Shown piece after piece: positions 29,573 to 38,773 of a stretch of DNA of 64,000 bases. A model generated the notes under the pieces. The model was not told where the DNA came from and did no database searches. It saw only the letters and a list, made by a program, of their open reading frames with translations. The DNA is taken from contig NZ_LT707408.1 in NCBI RefSeq assembly GCF_900156875.1, positions 75,268 to 139,267 on the forward strand, written 5' to 3'. How positions within the stretch are numbered: position 1 is the stretch's first letter; each line of letters opens with the position of its first letter. The position numbers and the translations under genes were made by a program. The stretch comes from Robertmurraya dakarensis (GTDB taxonomy: Bacteria; Bacillota; Bacilli; Bacillales; Cytobacillaceae).

Positions 29573-29607
29573 AAAATCCCTCCAGGACATTGTCTGGAGG
29601 GATTTTA
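29573..29607 (+). terminator. cstA terminator
   Basis: Aaaatccctccag and ctggagggatttt form a 13-bp perfect stem. The A-rich 5' flank suggests it also serves the convergent FHA gene. Confidence 0.92.
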
Positions 29608-29640
29608 TGTGCTGTTCAACTATTCTTGGGAAAAATACGT

Positions 29641-30237
29641 TCATTTATCATCCCAATCAAACTGATCACTGCAGAATGGTACAAACATCAACTTTGTTTT
29701 TCCGAGTTCGATTACATCATAACGTTTAAGTTCCTCTGCGGTAATGACTTCTTCGTCGTTTAAGTAGACGAGACCGCGTGAATCACCTGAGTAGATACGA
29801 AACAGCCGGTTCTTCGGACTGTAGCTTACAATGGCATGGTTTTCTCTTGAAATAGCGTCATCCCCGCTTATACAAATATCCATTTTATCTGATCTTCCGA
29901 TGAAATTTCGTTCACTTCGGATTCTATAGTCCTTTCCCTTATCAGGACCGTCAATGCAAACGAGCCATCCAACAACAGGATCAAGGCCGATATCTTTACG
30001 AATCAAAGCGACCGTTTTTCCATTGCTTCCTTTTATTCCATCTGGCAGCTTCGCAACGGTTTTTCCTATATCCTCACTATGGTTTGGTATCATCGCTTGT
30101 GTTTGCGAAAGACTATCGCCGCTTCTTGGACGCTTCGGCATGGTCACGCCAAGATTTAAATCGATATTTATCCCACAATGTGGACATAAACTGTGTTTTG
30201 TTTCATCATAATAATGTCCGCTTGCACACCGCTTCAT
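29641..30237 (-). CDS. FHA-domain protein with N-terminal zinc ribbon
   Basis: The 198-aa cytoplasmic protein starts with a Cys/His cluster (MKRCASGHYYD...CPHCG, residues 4-21) likely to bind zinc. A C-terminal FHA domain (about 95-185) follows, with the canonical RNFIGRSDKMDICI, SRENHAIV and a degenerate SG-D-SRGLVYLN segment. FHA domains bind phosphothreonine, so it is a probable substrate or adaptor of the upstream kinase. It is last of the five-gene minus-strand operon; its AGGAGG ribosome-binding site overlaps the kinase stop codon. Confidence 0.85.
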   Translation of the reverse strand: MKRCASGHYYDETKHSLCPHCGINIDLNLGVTMPKRPRSGDSLSQTQAMIPNHSEDIGKTVAKLPDGIKGSNGKTVALIRKDIGLDPVVGWLVCIDGPDKGKDYRIRSERNFIGRSDKMDICISGDDAISRENHAIVSYSPKNRLFRIYSGDSRGLVYLNDEEVITAEELKRYDVIELGKTKLMFVPFCSDQFDWDDK

Positions 30238-30240
30238 ATC

Positions 30241-32691
30241 TTAACCTCCTGCTATTTCTGTCGTTGTGATGAGCCATTTGTAAATTCCATCAGATCGGAC
30301 CATATGATGGATCAATGTACTAGTTCCTTTGTAATTTTGCTTGCCATCCGAATAGCTCAGGGTTTGAACAACCTTTGCACTTGCGTTATTTCCGTTTATC
30401 TCTAAAATTTCGATGCTTTCGAAATCTAGTTGAATATTGTTACTGTACTCGAAGAAGTCTTTAATTCCATCTTCGGTTGACGCATAAATAGGTGAATTTG
30501 GATCAATGGTACTCATATAACCTGCAATATCTTCTGCCTCATATGCCAAACCATTAGCATAGATCGTGATCTCAATTTCTTCTTCATCAGAGTATACGTC
30601 GGCATCAGGATTAGAATAAATCTCTTCAATTTTTTCCATATCAGGGTGTGTGAGTTTCATTTGTTTAAAGTGCGTGAAGTCCTGCAAAACAAAGTCTTTA
30701 AAGGTTTGCCCTTCATTTACTTTTTCGTCTTTGTGATTCGTATATAGGGAAGCGGCCTTATCATATTGATCTGAGAATAAATAGGCGTGTGCAAGATTGA
30801 CTTTAAAGAGGAGGGGAGTAGGATCTAGTTCAATCGCTTTTTCGGCTGAGACAACTGCATCTTTTGGAGCTTTATTTAAAAATTGGATATAGGACATCTC
30901 TCCATATGAATTAGCTAATTCAGCATGATTCTGTTGAAAGAGGGGGTCTTTTGTTAGTAAATCTTCTAGTATATCAACACTGCTTTGGATATCGATAAGA
31001 GCATACTCGTAATATCCCAAAACCCGCTTCATTAATGAGATATTTCTGTTTAATACACCCATTGAATATTGAGCATCAAAGTTGCCATCACTATCGTAAA
31101 TAATAACGGCCATGTCTCTTGCTTGGGTGTATAGCTTAAGTGCTTCATTATAGTTTTTTTGTTGATTCAGTTCATATCCTTTATCCCAGTAATCATAGAC
31201 AACTTGCAGATGCTGCGATTTAATCGATTGTTCATCCAGCGGCAGTGCAATGCCTTTACTTACTTCAAGATTAATTACATCATTTTCTGTCGCTGTTTCT
31301 TCAGGATTTACTGATTGTTTTGTGACAATCCCTTTTTTAACATACAAGTTCTCTACATACGTAATCTCTCCAAGCTTCAGACCTTCTTCTTGTAATAAAA
31401 CCTTGGCATCTTCTTCTGTTATATTAATCAGGTTTGGAACTGATAATTCTTTGATAACATCATCCGGAACGTCCTTGTCCTCAGGAATAGTTGTTTTGGT
31501 TTCCACGGGCTTTATTGGGTCTTTGCCACCTGCGAATGAGTCAAATAGGAAAAAGGCTCCTACGATACTAGCGGCTAAGAACAGAATAGCCGCCGCTCCG
31601 CCGCCAATCCATAGCCACTTTGATACTGATTTTTTTTGCGGCATTTTAGAAGGTATCTTTTCACTCGTAGAGGAATCACCTTCATTTGCTGAACCATCTG
31701 CAACAGGGTCGTCATTCACATTGATATTTGTTAAAAAATCTTGTTGAAATTCCTCCATTGTCTGATAGCGGTCGGCGGCTCTAACAGACAGGGCTTTTAG
31801 TAAAGCAGCTTCTGCCTTTTCAGGAATATCGACACCGGCAGAGGATGGCGGGACGAGTGAATCCTCTTCTAACCGATCAAGAGATTCTGGCGGTGTATGA
31901 CCGACGATCGCACGGTAAAGAGTTGCGGCAGCAGCGTATACATCTGTCCACGGACCTTGCTTGCCTTTGCTTCGATATTGCTCTTCAGGTGCATATCCTG
32001 GTTTTAATACGACGGAGATACTTTTACTAAACTCCGATATCGCATGGCGGGCAGCTCCAAAATCTAATACCTTAACCTGGCCCTCAGCGGTGATATAGAT
32101 GTTATCTGGGCTGATATCGCGATGTAAAGTTCCTGTTGAATGGACTTCTCTCAGTGCATCCATAACAGGGAGCATAATTCTAAGAGCTGTTTGAAAGGGG
32201 ATTTTTCCTCCTTGTGATTCTAAATATTGTTTAAAATCAATTCCTTCCAGATAGTACATCACCAAATAAGCCGTTCGATTTTCTTTAAAAAAGTCACGTA
32301 CACCGACAATGCCAGGGTGGTTGTTAAATTGCGCTAGTGTTTTAGCTTCGTCTAAAAAGTTCTTTAAGCCATATTCAAAATGTGACTCGAGATCCCCTGT
32401 AAATACAGAAACCATCGTTTGGTCAGGTGATCTTGTTGCAAAATCACGCGGCATATATTCTTTAATGGCAAGTTTCGTATCCAGGTTCAAATCCCACGCT
32501 AAGTAAGTTATTCCAAAGCCGCCGTGACCAAGAACCCTTCCAAGCAGGTATTTTTCTTGTAAAATCGTACCGGGTGGCAAGTGCTGTGGTGCTGCAGGCC
32601 CTGTGCCTGTTACCCAGCCGCAGTGTGGACAAACTGATTCAGCACCTTTATCCTCCATACAACCTAGACAAAGATGATCATATTTCTCCAT
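30241..32691 (-). CDS. membrane Ser/Thr protein kinase with PASTA domain
   Basis: The 816-aa Hanks-type kinase has these parts: an N-terminal zinc ribbon (CLGC, CPHCG, residues 8-25); a kinase domain (about 48-320) with the glycine loop GHGGFG (55-60), Lys77, HRD (190-192) and DFG (210-212); a transmembrane helix (359-383); one extracellular PASTA-like domain (about 416-480); a helical TPR-like stretch; and a C-terminal NTF2-like domain. PrkC-type kinases carry three PASTA repeats, so this is a distinct paralogue. It lies between a PP2C phosphatase and an FHA protein. The ribosome-binding site is GAGGTG. Confidence 0.93.
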   Translation of the reverse strand: MEKYDHLCLGCMEDKGAESVCPHCGWVTGTGPAAPQHLPPGTILQEKYLLGRVLGHGGFGITYLAWDLNLDTKLAIKEYMPRDFATRSPDQTMVSVFTGDLESHFEYGLKNFLDEAKTLAQFNNHPGIVGVRDFFKENRTAYLVMYYLEGIDFKQYLESQGGKIPFQTALRIMLPVMDALREVHSTGTLHRDISPDNIYITAEGQVKVLDFGAARHAISEFSKSISVVLKPGYAPEEQYRSKGKQGPWTDVYAAAATLYRAIVGHTPPESLDRLEEDSLVPPSSAGVDIPEKAEAALLKALSVRAADRYQTMEEFQQDFLTNINVNDDPVADGSANEGDSSTSEKIPSKMPQKKSVSKWLWIGGGAAAILFLAASIVGAFFLFDSFAGGKDPIKPVETKTTIPEDKDVPDDVIKELSVPNLINITEEDAKVLLQEEGLKLGEITYVENLYVKKGIVTKQSVNPEETATENDVINLEVSKGIALPLDEQSIKSQHLQVVYDYWDKGYELNQQKNYNEALKLYTQARDMAVIIYDSDGNFDAQYSMGVLNRNISLMKRVLGYYEYALIDIQSSVDILEDLLTKDPLFQQNHAELANSYGEMSYIQFLNKAPKDAVVSAEKAIELDPTPLLFKVNLAHAYLFSDQYDKAASLYTNHKDEKVNEGQTFKDFVLQDFTHFKQMKLTHPDMEKIEEIYSNPDADVYSDEEEIEITIYANGLAYEAEDIAGYMSTIDPNSPIYASTEDGIKDFFEYSNNIQLDFESIEILEINGNNASAKVVQTLSYSDGKQNYKGTSTLIHHMVRSDGIYKWLITTTEIAGG

Positions 32692-32715
32692 GATTTCACC
32701 TCATATTCTTGTATT

Positions 32716-33441
32716 CTATTCAGAAACAAATACAGCCAAAGCGCTGTAATTATCATGATTTTCTAAGATTCGTATTTTTAGAATTTCTTCCATCAGCTGC
32801 AGCCATTGAAGAGGGGTTGAAGCTCTAATTCTTGTAGTCTCCATATCTTCTTCAGTGACATATTCCCAAAAACCATCAGAACATAGCAGAAATGCGTCAC
32901 CATTTAAGATCTGTATTTTTTCTTTCAGGAATGTTGCTTTTACCGCTCCATCAGAACCTAACACACGATAAAGACGGTTGCGATCTTCATGAAAGCGAAT
33001 TTGATCTTGCTGTAATTCTCCAGCGTTAACAAGTGCCTGACATACACTATGATCTTTTGTTTGGGCGATTAGTTGACACCCTCTAAAGTGATATAAGCGC
33101 GAATCGCCCACGTGGGCCCAGTATGCAAAACTGTTAAAACAAGATAATGCAACAACTGTTGTACGCATCGATCTCATTACGGGAGAGCTCCTCTGTTGTT
33201 CATGGAGAAGATTTTGCGATTTTTCAATCCCGTTCTTAATTGCGTGAAGGTGTTCATGCTGCTGGTATTCTTGTAGAATCGTTTCTACTGCTAATTTCGC
33301 AGCTATTTCTCCCCCTTGGTAACCACCTAATCCATCGGCAAGAGCCCAACAGCCGCCATGATCACATTCACAAAAGGCCGCGAAATCCTGATTTACATCT
33401 CTGCCGCCTTTATCTGAAAGCAGCGCTGTGAAGTATCGCAT
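32716..33441 (-). CDS. PP2C-family Ser/Thr protein phosphatase
   Basis: The 241-aa soluble phosphatase has the metal-binding motifs SDKGGRDVNQDF (about 9-20), CWALADGLGGYQGGEIAA (about 31-48), THVGDSRLYHF-like AHVGDSRLYHF (about 113) and the C-terminal LLCSDGFWEYV and ENHDNYSAL. It probably reverses phosphorylation by the kinase encoded 24 nt downstream. It starts one base after the stop of the protease gene (TAAATG), so the two are translationally coupled. Confidence 0.92.
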   Translation of the reverse strand: MRYFTALLSDKGGRDVNQDFAAFCECDHGGCWALADGLGGYQGGEIAAKLAVETILQEYQQHEHLHAIKNGIEKSQNLLHEQQRSSPVMRSMRTTVVALSCFNSFAYWAHVGDSRLYHFRGCQLIAQTKDHSVCQALVNAGELQQDQIRFHEDRNRLYRVLGSDGAVKATFLKEKIQILNGDAFLLCSDGFWEYVTEEDMETTRIRASTPLQWLQLMEEILKIRILENHDNYSALAVFVSE

Positions 33442-34677
33442 TTATCGGTGCTCCCAACGGACTTCAAACATATAATCCTTTGAGCTTAAGTAGAATTTAT
33501 CCCCAGAACGTAACTGCGTCACCTTCCCCGCAGGGATTTTTTCACCTGAGTGCAAATATGTGCCGTTTGAAGAGCTATCCTCAAGTGTAAAAGTCTGGCT
33601 GAATTTATCGTAGCGAATCGTACAATGCTTTCTGCTAATCTCTTCAAATGAAGAAGGAAAGACAAGCTGGCATTGCCTTGCATCACGTCCGATTGCCAAA
33701 TCACCTTGATCTAATTCAACCGTTTGACCTGCAAAATAACCTGATAGTCCTTTTAATACTGGTTTTTGGTTAGATACCGCAGAATGGGGGGAGCTTTGCA
33801 CTGGGGTAATTGGAGTTCCCCCGCGAGCTTTTTTCCCTTGCTTCTTAATAAGAATCACGACAAATACAATGACCATGATTAAAAGGATCAATCCGATAAC
33901 AGCAATCCCTAATACCCACCATAGTTTAGTAGAACCACTATCAGAATTAGAAGCTGTCAAATACTCAATTCCGCGTGATTCCAGTATGGGAAATAACTCA
34001 TCAATCTTGACTGCACCGCTAATGCCCGAAGCAGATGTTACGACGAATGTATTAATCCCAATTACTTGGCCTTGTTCATTCAACAATGGACCTCCGGAAT
34101 TTCCAGGATTGATACTCACATCTATTTGAAAAATTCCTCTGCCGCCCTGGATGGAGCTTTTACTAATGATTCCTTTTGTAATTGTGACATCATCAGGGTC
34201 ACCGGAAGGAGTGTCATCGATTAAATCAGCATCTCCCGGGAATCCGAGAGCATACACTCCTTGACTGGGCTTTACCTGGTCACTGTCGCCCAGCTCCATT
34301 GGCGGTCTTTGATACAAATCCTGTGATAATTCTAAGACAGCGATGTCTTTGACCTTGTCAAATGCGATAACGGATGCTTTTATTTGATCTTCCTTAGAAA
34401 GAAGGATGGCAACACCGTCGAGATTAGGTTCAACCACATGAAAATTTGTTACGATATGGCGGACAGGCTCTGTTTTTCCGACTGCAAATCCAGTCCCAAT
34501 ATACGTTTCGCCATCGGCTCCATAACAAATAATACGAACAACACTATTTCGGAGTTCATCAATTGACCTGCTTTCAGCAAACGCAGGAGCTGAGCTTGAA
34601 AAAAGTAAGATCATGGCCAATAGGATAAGTGATTTTTTAAGCACTACAATGCCTTTTTCCTTTACTGAACGAATCAT
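33442..34677 (-). CDS. membrane serine protease (trypsin/DegP-like) with cytoplasmic FHA domain
   Basis: The 411-aa protein has an N-terminal signal or anchor (about residues 14-35) and a chymotrypsin-fold protease. The triad is His80 (TNFHVV), Asp111 (DIAVLEL) and Ser194 (GNSGGPL). A transmembrane helix (253-277) follows, then a C-terminal FHA domain (about 308-405; AIGRDARQC, SRKHC, SSNGTYL). No PDZ domain is present. The layout couples an extracellular protease to cytoplasmic phosphothreonine recognition, which is unusual for HtrA proteases. It lies in the kinase/phosphatase operon and has a GAGGGG ribosome-binding site. Confidence 0.9.
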   Translation of the reverse strand: MIRSVKEKGIVVLKKSLILLAMILLFSSSAPAFAESRSIDELRNSVVRIICYGADGETYIGTGFAVGKTEPVRHIVTNFHVVEPNLDGVAILLSKEDQIKASVIAFDKVKDIAVLELSQDLYQRPPMELGDSDQVKPSQGVYALGFPGDADLIDDTPSGDPDDVTITKGIISKSSIQGGRGIFQIDVSINPGNSGGPLLNEQGQVIGINTFVVTSASGISGAVKIDELFPILESRGIEYLTASNSDSGSTKLWWVLGIAVIGLILLIMVIVFVVILIKKQGKKARGGTPITPVQSSPHSAVSNQKPVLKGLSGYFAGQTVELDQGDLAIGRDARQCQLVFPSSFEEISRKHCTIRYDKFSQTFTLEDSSSNGTYLHSGEKIPAGKVTQLRSGDKFYLSSKDYMFEVRWEHR

Positions 34678-34701
34678 CGTTCATTCCCCTCTTTCCCTTT
34701 T

Positions 34702-35658
34702 CTATTCAATTGTCAAAAGTGCGACTGTAGCATTATCTTGATTGGGCTTATTTTTTGACACTGCCAATTCAACCAGTTTTTCCGCAGCTTCTTGAGTGGA
34801 GAAGGAGCTGCATATTTCAACTATTTCATGATTCGTTAACGATCCATAAAGACCGTCACTGCAAAGAATGATACAGTCCCCTTTACTTAAAGGGACAGGG
34901 TCAATCGTTACATCTATTCTTTCTAGACTCTCTAATCCTAGAAAACTAGTTAAGCTTTCCCGTTGAGGATCATTTGCAGCTTCTTCCAAAGTGATTTCTC
35001 CATTTGCTGCTTTTTCATCCAGCTCCATTCCGTAGTTATGATCGGTTGTTAACTGTATGAAAGATTCTCCTTGTTTCAAATAAATTCGGCTATCTCCAAC
35101 AGACAGCCAATACAATTGTTGATTAAGAACCACTGCCGCGATGAAAGTAGTTCCGATATTTCCTGCTGCTTCATGTTCTCGTGCAAACTGTAATACAGCT
35201 TCGTTAGCTGCTTTTAATGAAGATACTAGTCTTTCCGGAATGAAGGTGGATGATGTTGAGTACAAATAATGTGCCAAAAATGCTTGGACTGCAAGATGAC
35301 TTGCTTCTTTCCCGCCAACAAGACCGCCCATTCCATCAGCCAAAAGGGCTAGGACCCCATACTTGCTGGAAAACTCTTCGTCACTTACTTCGGAAAAACC
35401 GAAAGCATCCTGCTGTTCTGTTCGACTGCCAATGTGCTGGGCATTTCCAGGTACTACAATTGGCCTCGGGATTTGCAACGTGATGGGATCATCATTTGAG
35501 AGGCTTACAGGATTATTATCTTTCAAAGGTCTTTTTCTTGCCTTTTTAATACTTAAGTATAAAAGTAAGAACAGAACAATCGCGACGATTACATACGCCC
35601 ATGTTGGTATCTCTTGAAAGAAGAGTATGAATTGGGCCATTCCAAATGGGGTAATCAC
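34702..35658 (-). CDS. PP2C-family phosphatase with N-terminal membrane anchor
   Basis: The 318-aa protein has one N-terminal transmembrane helix (about residues 18-38), then a PP2C domain (about 75-318). Motifs include SRTEQQDAFGF, LALLADGMGGLVGGKEASH, WLSVGDSRIYL, ILCSDGLYGSL and PNQDNATVALL. It is the first gene of the operon and the second phosphatase, kept at the membrane near the kinase. The start is uncertain: GTG 35658 has GGGAGGG only at long distance, and ATG 35640 is an alternative. No terminator separates it from the next gene. Confidence 0.88.
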   Translation of the reverse strand: MITPFGMAQFILFFQEIPTWAYVIVAIVLFLLLYLSIKKARKRPLKDNNPVSLSNDDPITLQIPRPIVVPGNAQHIGSRTEQQDAFGFSEVSDEEFSSKYGVLALLADGMGGLVGGKEASHLAVQAFLAHYLYSTSSTFIPERLVSSLKAANEAVLQFAREHEAAGNIGTTFIAAVVLNQQLYWLSVGDSRIYLKQGESFIQLTTDHNYGMELDEKAANGEITLEEAANDPQRESLTSFLGLESLERIDVTIDPVPLSKGDCIILCSDGLYGSLTNHEIVEICSSFSTQEAAEKLVELAVSKNKPNQDNATVALLTIE

Positions 35659-35870
35659 AGGTTGAAAAATAACAGAACCCTCCCTTGGTGGGATTTCTCA
35701 CTTTAATGAAACAAAGTAATAATCTTATATATATGTATTTTTTAGTATTAATTGCTTATCCATATATAAAGTGGTGATCATTAATGTTTTTTCATTTTTA
35801 AAAATTCAGACAATATTTCTTGTTTGGCTGCCTGCATGTTAAAATAAGGTAAAAAGGGTAGGTGATGATG

Positions 35871-36833
35871 ATGGAATATAAGAAGTTAGGACAAACAGGT
35901 TTAGAGGTTTCGTCTCTGTGTCTTGGTACAATGGCGTTTGGCAGATGGATTGATGAGAGTGCCTCAAAAGTTATCTTAGAGACAGCCTTGGACCATGGAA
36001 TCAACTTTATTGATACAGCGAATTTTTACGGTAAAGGACAGGATGAAGAATTTAAGTATGGAACCGGGGAATCTGAAGAAATTATCGGCAGGGCACTTAA
36101 AGGAAGAAGAGAGGATGTCGTCCTAGCGACAAAGGTTGGTTTGCCGACAGGAAGGGGAAGAAATGACAGAGGTCATTCGAGAGTACATATTATAAGGGAA
36201 GTAGAACGGTCACTTAGGCGTTTGCAAACGGATTATATTGATTTGTATCAGCTTCATTATTTTGATCCCAATACCCCAATGGAAGAGACATTGTCAGCAT
36301 TGAATGATCTCGTTCGACAGGGAAAAGTACGTTATATAGGCTGTTCTAATTATGCTGCCTGGCAAATTGCTAAGGCTCAAGGAATCAGCGAAAGATTAAA
36401 TATGGAAAAATTCGTATCTGTTCAATCAGAATATAATCTTCTTTCTAGAGGAATAGAAAAAGAATTATTGCCATTTTGTGAGTCCGAAAAGGTCGGGGTT
36501 ATGATTTATAGTCCAATGGCAAGGGGAGTGCTCTCAGGAAAGTATAAAAATCGTTCAGATGCTCCGCCAGAAAGTAGGAAGGCTCGCGGGGAAGAACTGA
36601 TCAAGAAATATTTTACAGATGAAAATTTTAAATTAGTGGAACAGTACCAAGATTTAGCACAACAATATGAAGTGAACTTATCCCAATTTTCACTAGCTTG
36701 GGTGTTGAGTCAGTCTGCTGTTACATCAGCCATTATTGGGGCAAGCAAGGTTCATCATGTTACAGATGCTCTAAAAGCTGCCGACTGGAAATGGTCAAAA
36801 GAGTTAATAGAAAGAGTGAATAAGATAAAGTGA
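35871..36833 (+). CDS. aldo/keto reductase
   Basis: The 320-aa NADPH-dependent oxidoreductase is of the AKR superfamily. It starts MEYKKLGQTGLEVSSLCLG and has the catalytic Asp/Tyr/Lys/His set in FIDTANFYGKG, VVLATKVG and DLYQLHYFDP, and the C-terminal cofactor segment SAIIGASKVHHV. It resembles the YcsN/IolS/Gpr-like group. Several in-frame starts (35862-35871) exist; the last fits the family N-terminus and AGGTGA spacing. The substrate is unknown. Confidence 0.9.
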   Translation: MEYKKLGQTGLEVSSLCLGTMAFGRWIDESASKVILETALDHGINFIDTANFYGKGQDEEFKYGTGESEEIIGRALKGRREDVVLATKVGLPTGRGRNDRGHSRVHIIREVERSLRRLQTDYIDLYQLHYFDPNTPMEETLSALNDLVRQGKVRYIGCSNYAAWQIAKAQGISERLNMEKFVSVQSEYNLLSRGIEKELLPFCESEKVGVMIYSPMARGVLSGKYKNRSDAPPESRKARGEELIKKYFTDENFKLVEQYQDLAQQYEVNLSQFSLAWVLSQSAVTSAIIGASKVHHVTDALKAADWKWSKELIERVNKIK

Positions 36834-36854
36834 TCATAGTATCTTAAAACAGCT

Positions 36855-36882
36855 GCAGGCATCTTCTATAAGAGATGCCTGC
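36855..36882. terminator. hairpin between convergent genes
   Basis: Gcaggcatct and agatgcctgc form a perfect 10-bp stem with an 8-nt loop. T tails are weak on both strands, but the position fits a shared terminator. Confidence 0.55.
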
Positions 36883-36892
36883 TTGACTGGTA

Positions 36893-37912
36893 TCAAAAAT
36901 ACTTTGCGCCGTGAATAGCTAAATAAAAAATAAGCATGGTGATCAGGCCAAATGGAAGACCGAATTTTGCCCATTCGGAGCTGGTAATTTTCAGCTTCCC
37001 TGCGGAAATAATGTTTGGGATATTTCCTGGAATGAGCATTCCTCCGCTGACAATGAGACCGAGTAGTATCGCTTTTATTGTACCTTCACTCATGGAAGGG
37101 CTTATCTCTGCAGCTGCAAGTGTTGCGTTATCGAGCACAGCGGAAATGATATTCAGCCAATAAAGGATATCGGTAGGAAGCCCAATAATATAGGTGTTTA
37201 TGAATGGTTCAAAACCTTTTCCTAATAAAGTAAGAGCCATAACGAATAAATAAATTTTCCCTGTACGAAGGAATATTTCCAGATATGTTTCTTCATCATT
37301 TTCAGTTGAAAGTCCTCTTTTTTTCGGCTTAGGCTGAATAAATAATGCCGCAACAATTCCTAACATGAAAATACCAAGAATGACTTCTCTGCCTATTAAG
37401 TTAAAAAGATAAAGAAAATCCTGGTCGAGCTTGCTGATAATAATGGTAGAAAGCGGCTCGCCTATCGGGGTTAATGCAGCACCGAGGCCAATTGAAAAAC
37501 AGGATATGATCACAAACTTAACCTCAGAAGTACGATCGATTTTTAATATAGAAACGATGATGACGAGTACTAAGGATGCAATAATGGCTGTGATAATGCT
37601 AGAAAGAAAACCAAGAATGATTACAACTAAGGAAAGAAACAGCGGGACGGGGATAGCATCGCTAATAAACCTCACTGATTTTTCCAATGGGTGTTTAAGC
37701 CATTTAAAAAGAAAACTGGCAACTAGAACTGCGATTGTGATTTTAAGAGGAGAAATAAGTGCTTTCGTAATCAAGCTAGCGTCCAATACATGGCTGGCCC
37801 ATGCTGCACAGACCCCCATTACGAATAAGAAAACTTCAAGATTCCGTTCAATTAACTTTGAAGAAAAAGGAAGAAAGAGCACTAATAGTAAAATAAAAAT
37901 TAATCCGGTCAT
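36893..37912 (-). CDS. DUF1646 family membrane protein, predicted cation transporter
   Basis: The 339-aa very hydrophobic protein has about nine to ten helices. The conserved GLGAALTPIGEPLSTIIISK (about 152-171), SAVLDNATLAAAEISP (about 266-281) and GNIPNIISAG match the DUF1646 family. Its inverted-repeat pattern recalls Na+/H+ antiporters of the ArsB/NhaD kind. The function is predicted only. Monocistronic. Confidence 0.85.
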   Translation of the reverse strand: MTGLIFILLLVLFLPFSSKLIERNLEVFLFVMGVCAAWASHVLDASLITKALISPLKITIAVLVASFLFKWLKHPLEKSVRFISDAIPVPLFLSLVVIILGFLSSIITAIIASLVLVIIVSILKIDRTSEVKFVIISCFSIGLGAALTPIGEPLSTIIISKLDQDFLYLFNLIGREVILGIFMLGIVAALFIQPKPKKRGLSTENDEETYLEIFLRTGKIYLFVMALTLLGKGFEPFINTYIIGLPTDILYWLNIISAVLDNATLAAAEISPSMSEGTIKAILLGLIVSGGMLIPGNIPNIISAGKLKITSSEWAKFGLPFGLITMLIFYLAIHGAKYF

Positions 37913-38077
37913 TTGGTCTACCTTTCCTTGTTATTTTGTAGGTTCCTAATTTGTATCAAGTCTTGGACCTCTAAGAAGATTCTTATGCTTGTCTGAAAAA
38001 AATATGCTAACCTTGATTGAAAGGATCTATAAACTTTGCGCTCCTGCCGCAAATACCAGTAACGGGAGGGAACTTCG

Positions 38078-38773
38078 TTGAACGAATCCATATTGATTGT
38101 CGAAGATGAAGAGAAAATCTTAAGGCTGTTAGAAATAGAACTTGAGTTTGAAGGGTATGAGATTGGAAAGGCTGACAATGGATTGGATGCTTTGGAAGTA
38201 TACCGAAGCAGGCCGTGGGACTTGATTCTTTTAGATGTTATGCTGCCTGGTATTAGCGGTATTGAATTATTACGCCGGATTCGCGTTAACGACCAGCATA
38301 CTCCAGTCATTTTGTTAACTGCCAAAAGTTCGGTTGAAGATAAAGTATCAGGCCTTGATTTAGGAGCTAATGACTACATTACAAAACCATTTCAAATAGA
38401 AGAGCTATTGGCAAGGATCCGTGCAACTCTGCGCAATCGGACTGTATCGCCGAAGCGGGAGGAAGAGGACGACTGGATTCAACTTGCAGATTTAAAGGTC
38501 AATGAAAAAATGCGGGAAATTTTCAGAGGTACATTACAAGTTGAACTAACGCCTAGAGAATATGACTTACTTCTGTACTTATTGAAAAATAAGCGACAAG
38601 TCCTTAACCGCGACCAAATACTAGAGGCTGTATGGGGATATGATTACTTTGGAGACACAAATGTAGTGGATGTATACATCCGTTATATTCGTAAAAAAAT
38701 TGATATGCCAGATTATTCACCTCTTATACATACCGTCCGCGGCGTCGGATATGTGATGAAGGAGTCGACATGA
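38078..38773 (+). CDS. OmpR-family response regulator
   Basis: The 231-aa protein has a receiver domain (1-120) with the acidic pair in IVEDEE, the phospho-acceptor Asp at about residue 53 (LILLDVMLPG) and Lys in YITKPF. A winged-helix DNA-binding domain (about 130-228) ends HTVRGVGYVMK. It has a TTG start behind GGGAGGG and overlaps the histidine kinase gene by 4 nt. Similarity in type and neighbourhood (PepSY genes) suggests the B. subtilis YkoG or staphylococcal ArlR group. Confidence 0.92.
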   Translation: MNESILIVEDEEKILRLLEIELEFEGYEIGKADNGLDALEVYRSRPWDLILLDVMLPGISGIELLRRIRVNDQHTPVILLTAKSSVEDKVSGLDLGANDYITKPFQIEELLARIRATLRNRTVSPKREEEDDWIQLADLKVNEKMREIFRGTLQVELTPREYDLLLYLLKNKRQVLNRDQILEAVWGYDYFGDTNVVDVYIRYIRKKIDMPDYSPLIHTVRGVGYVMKEST

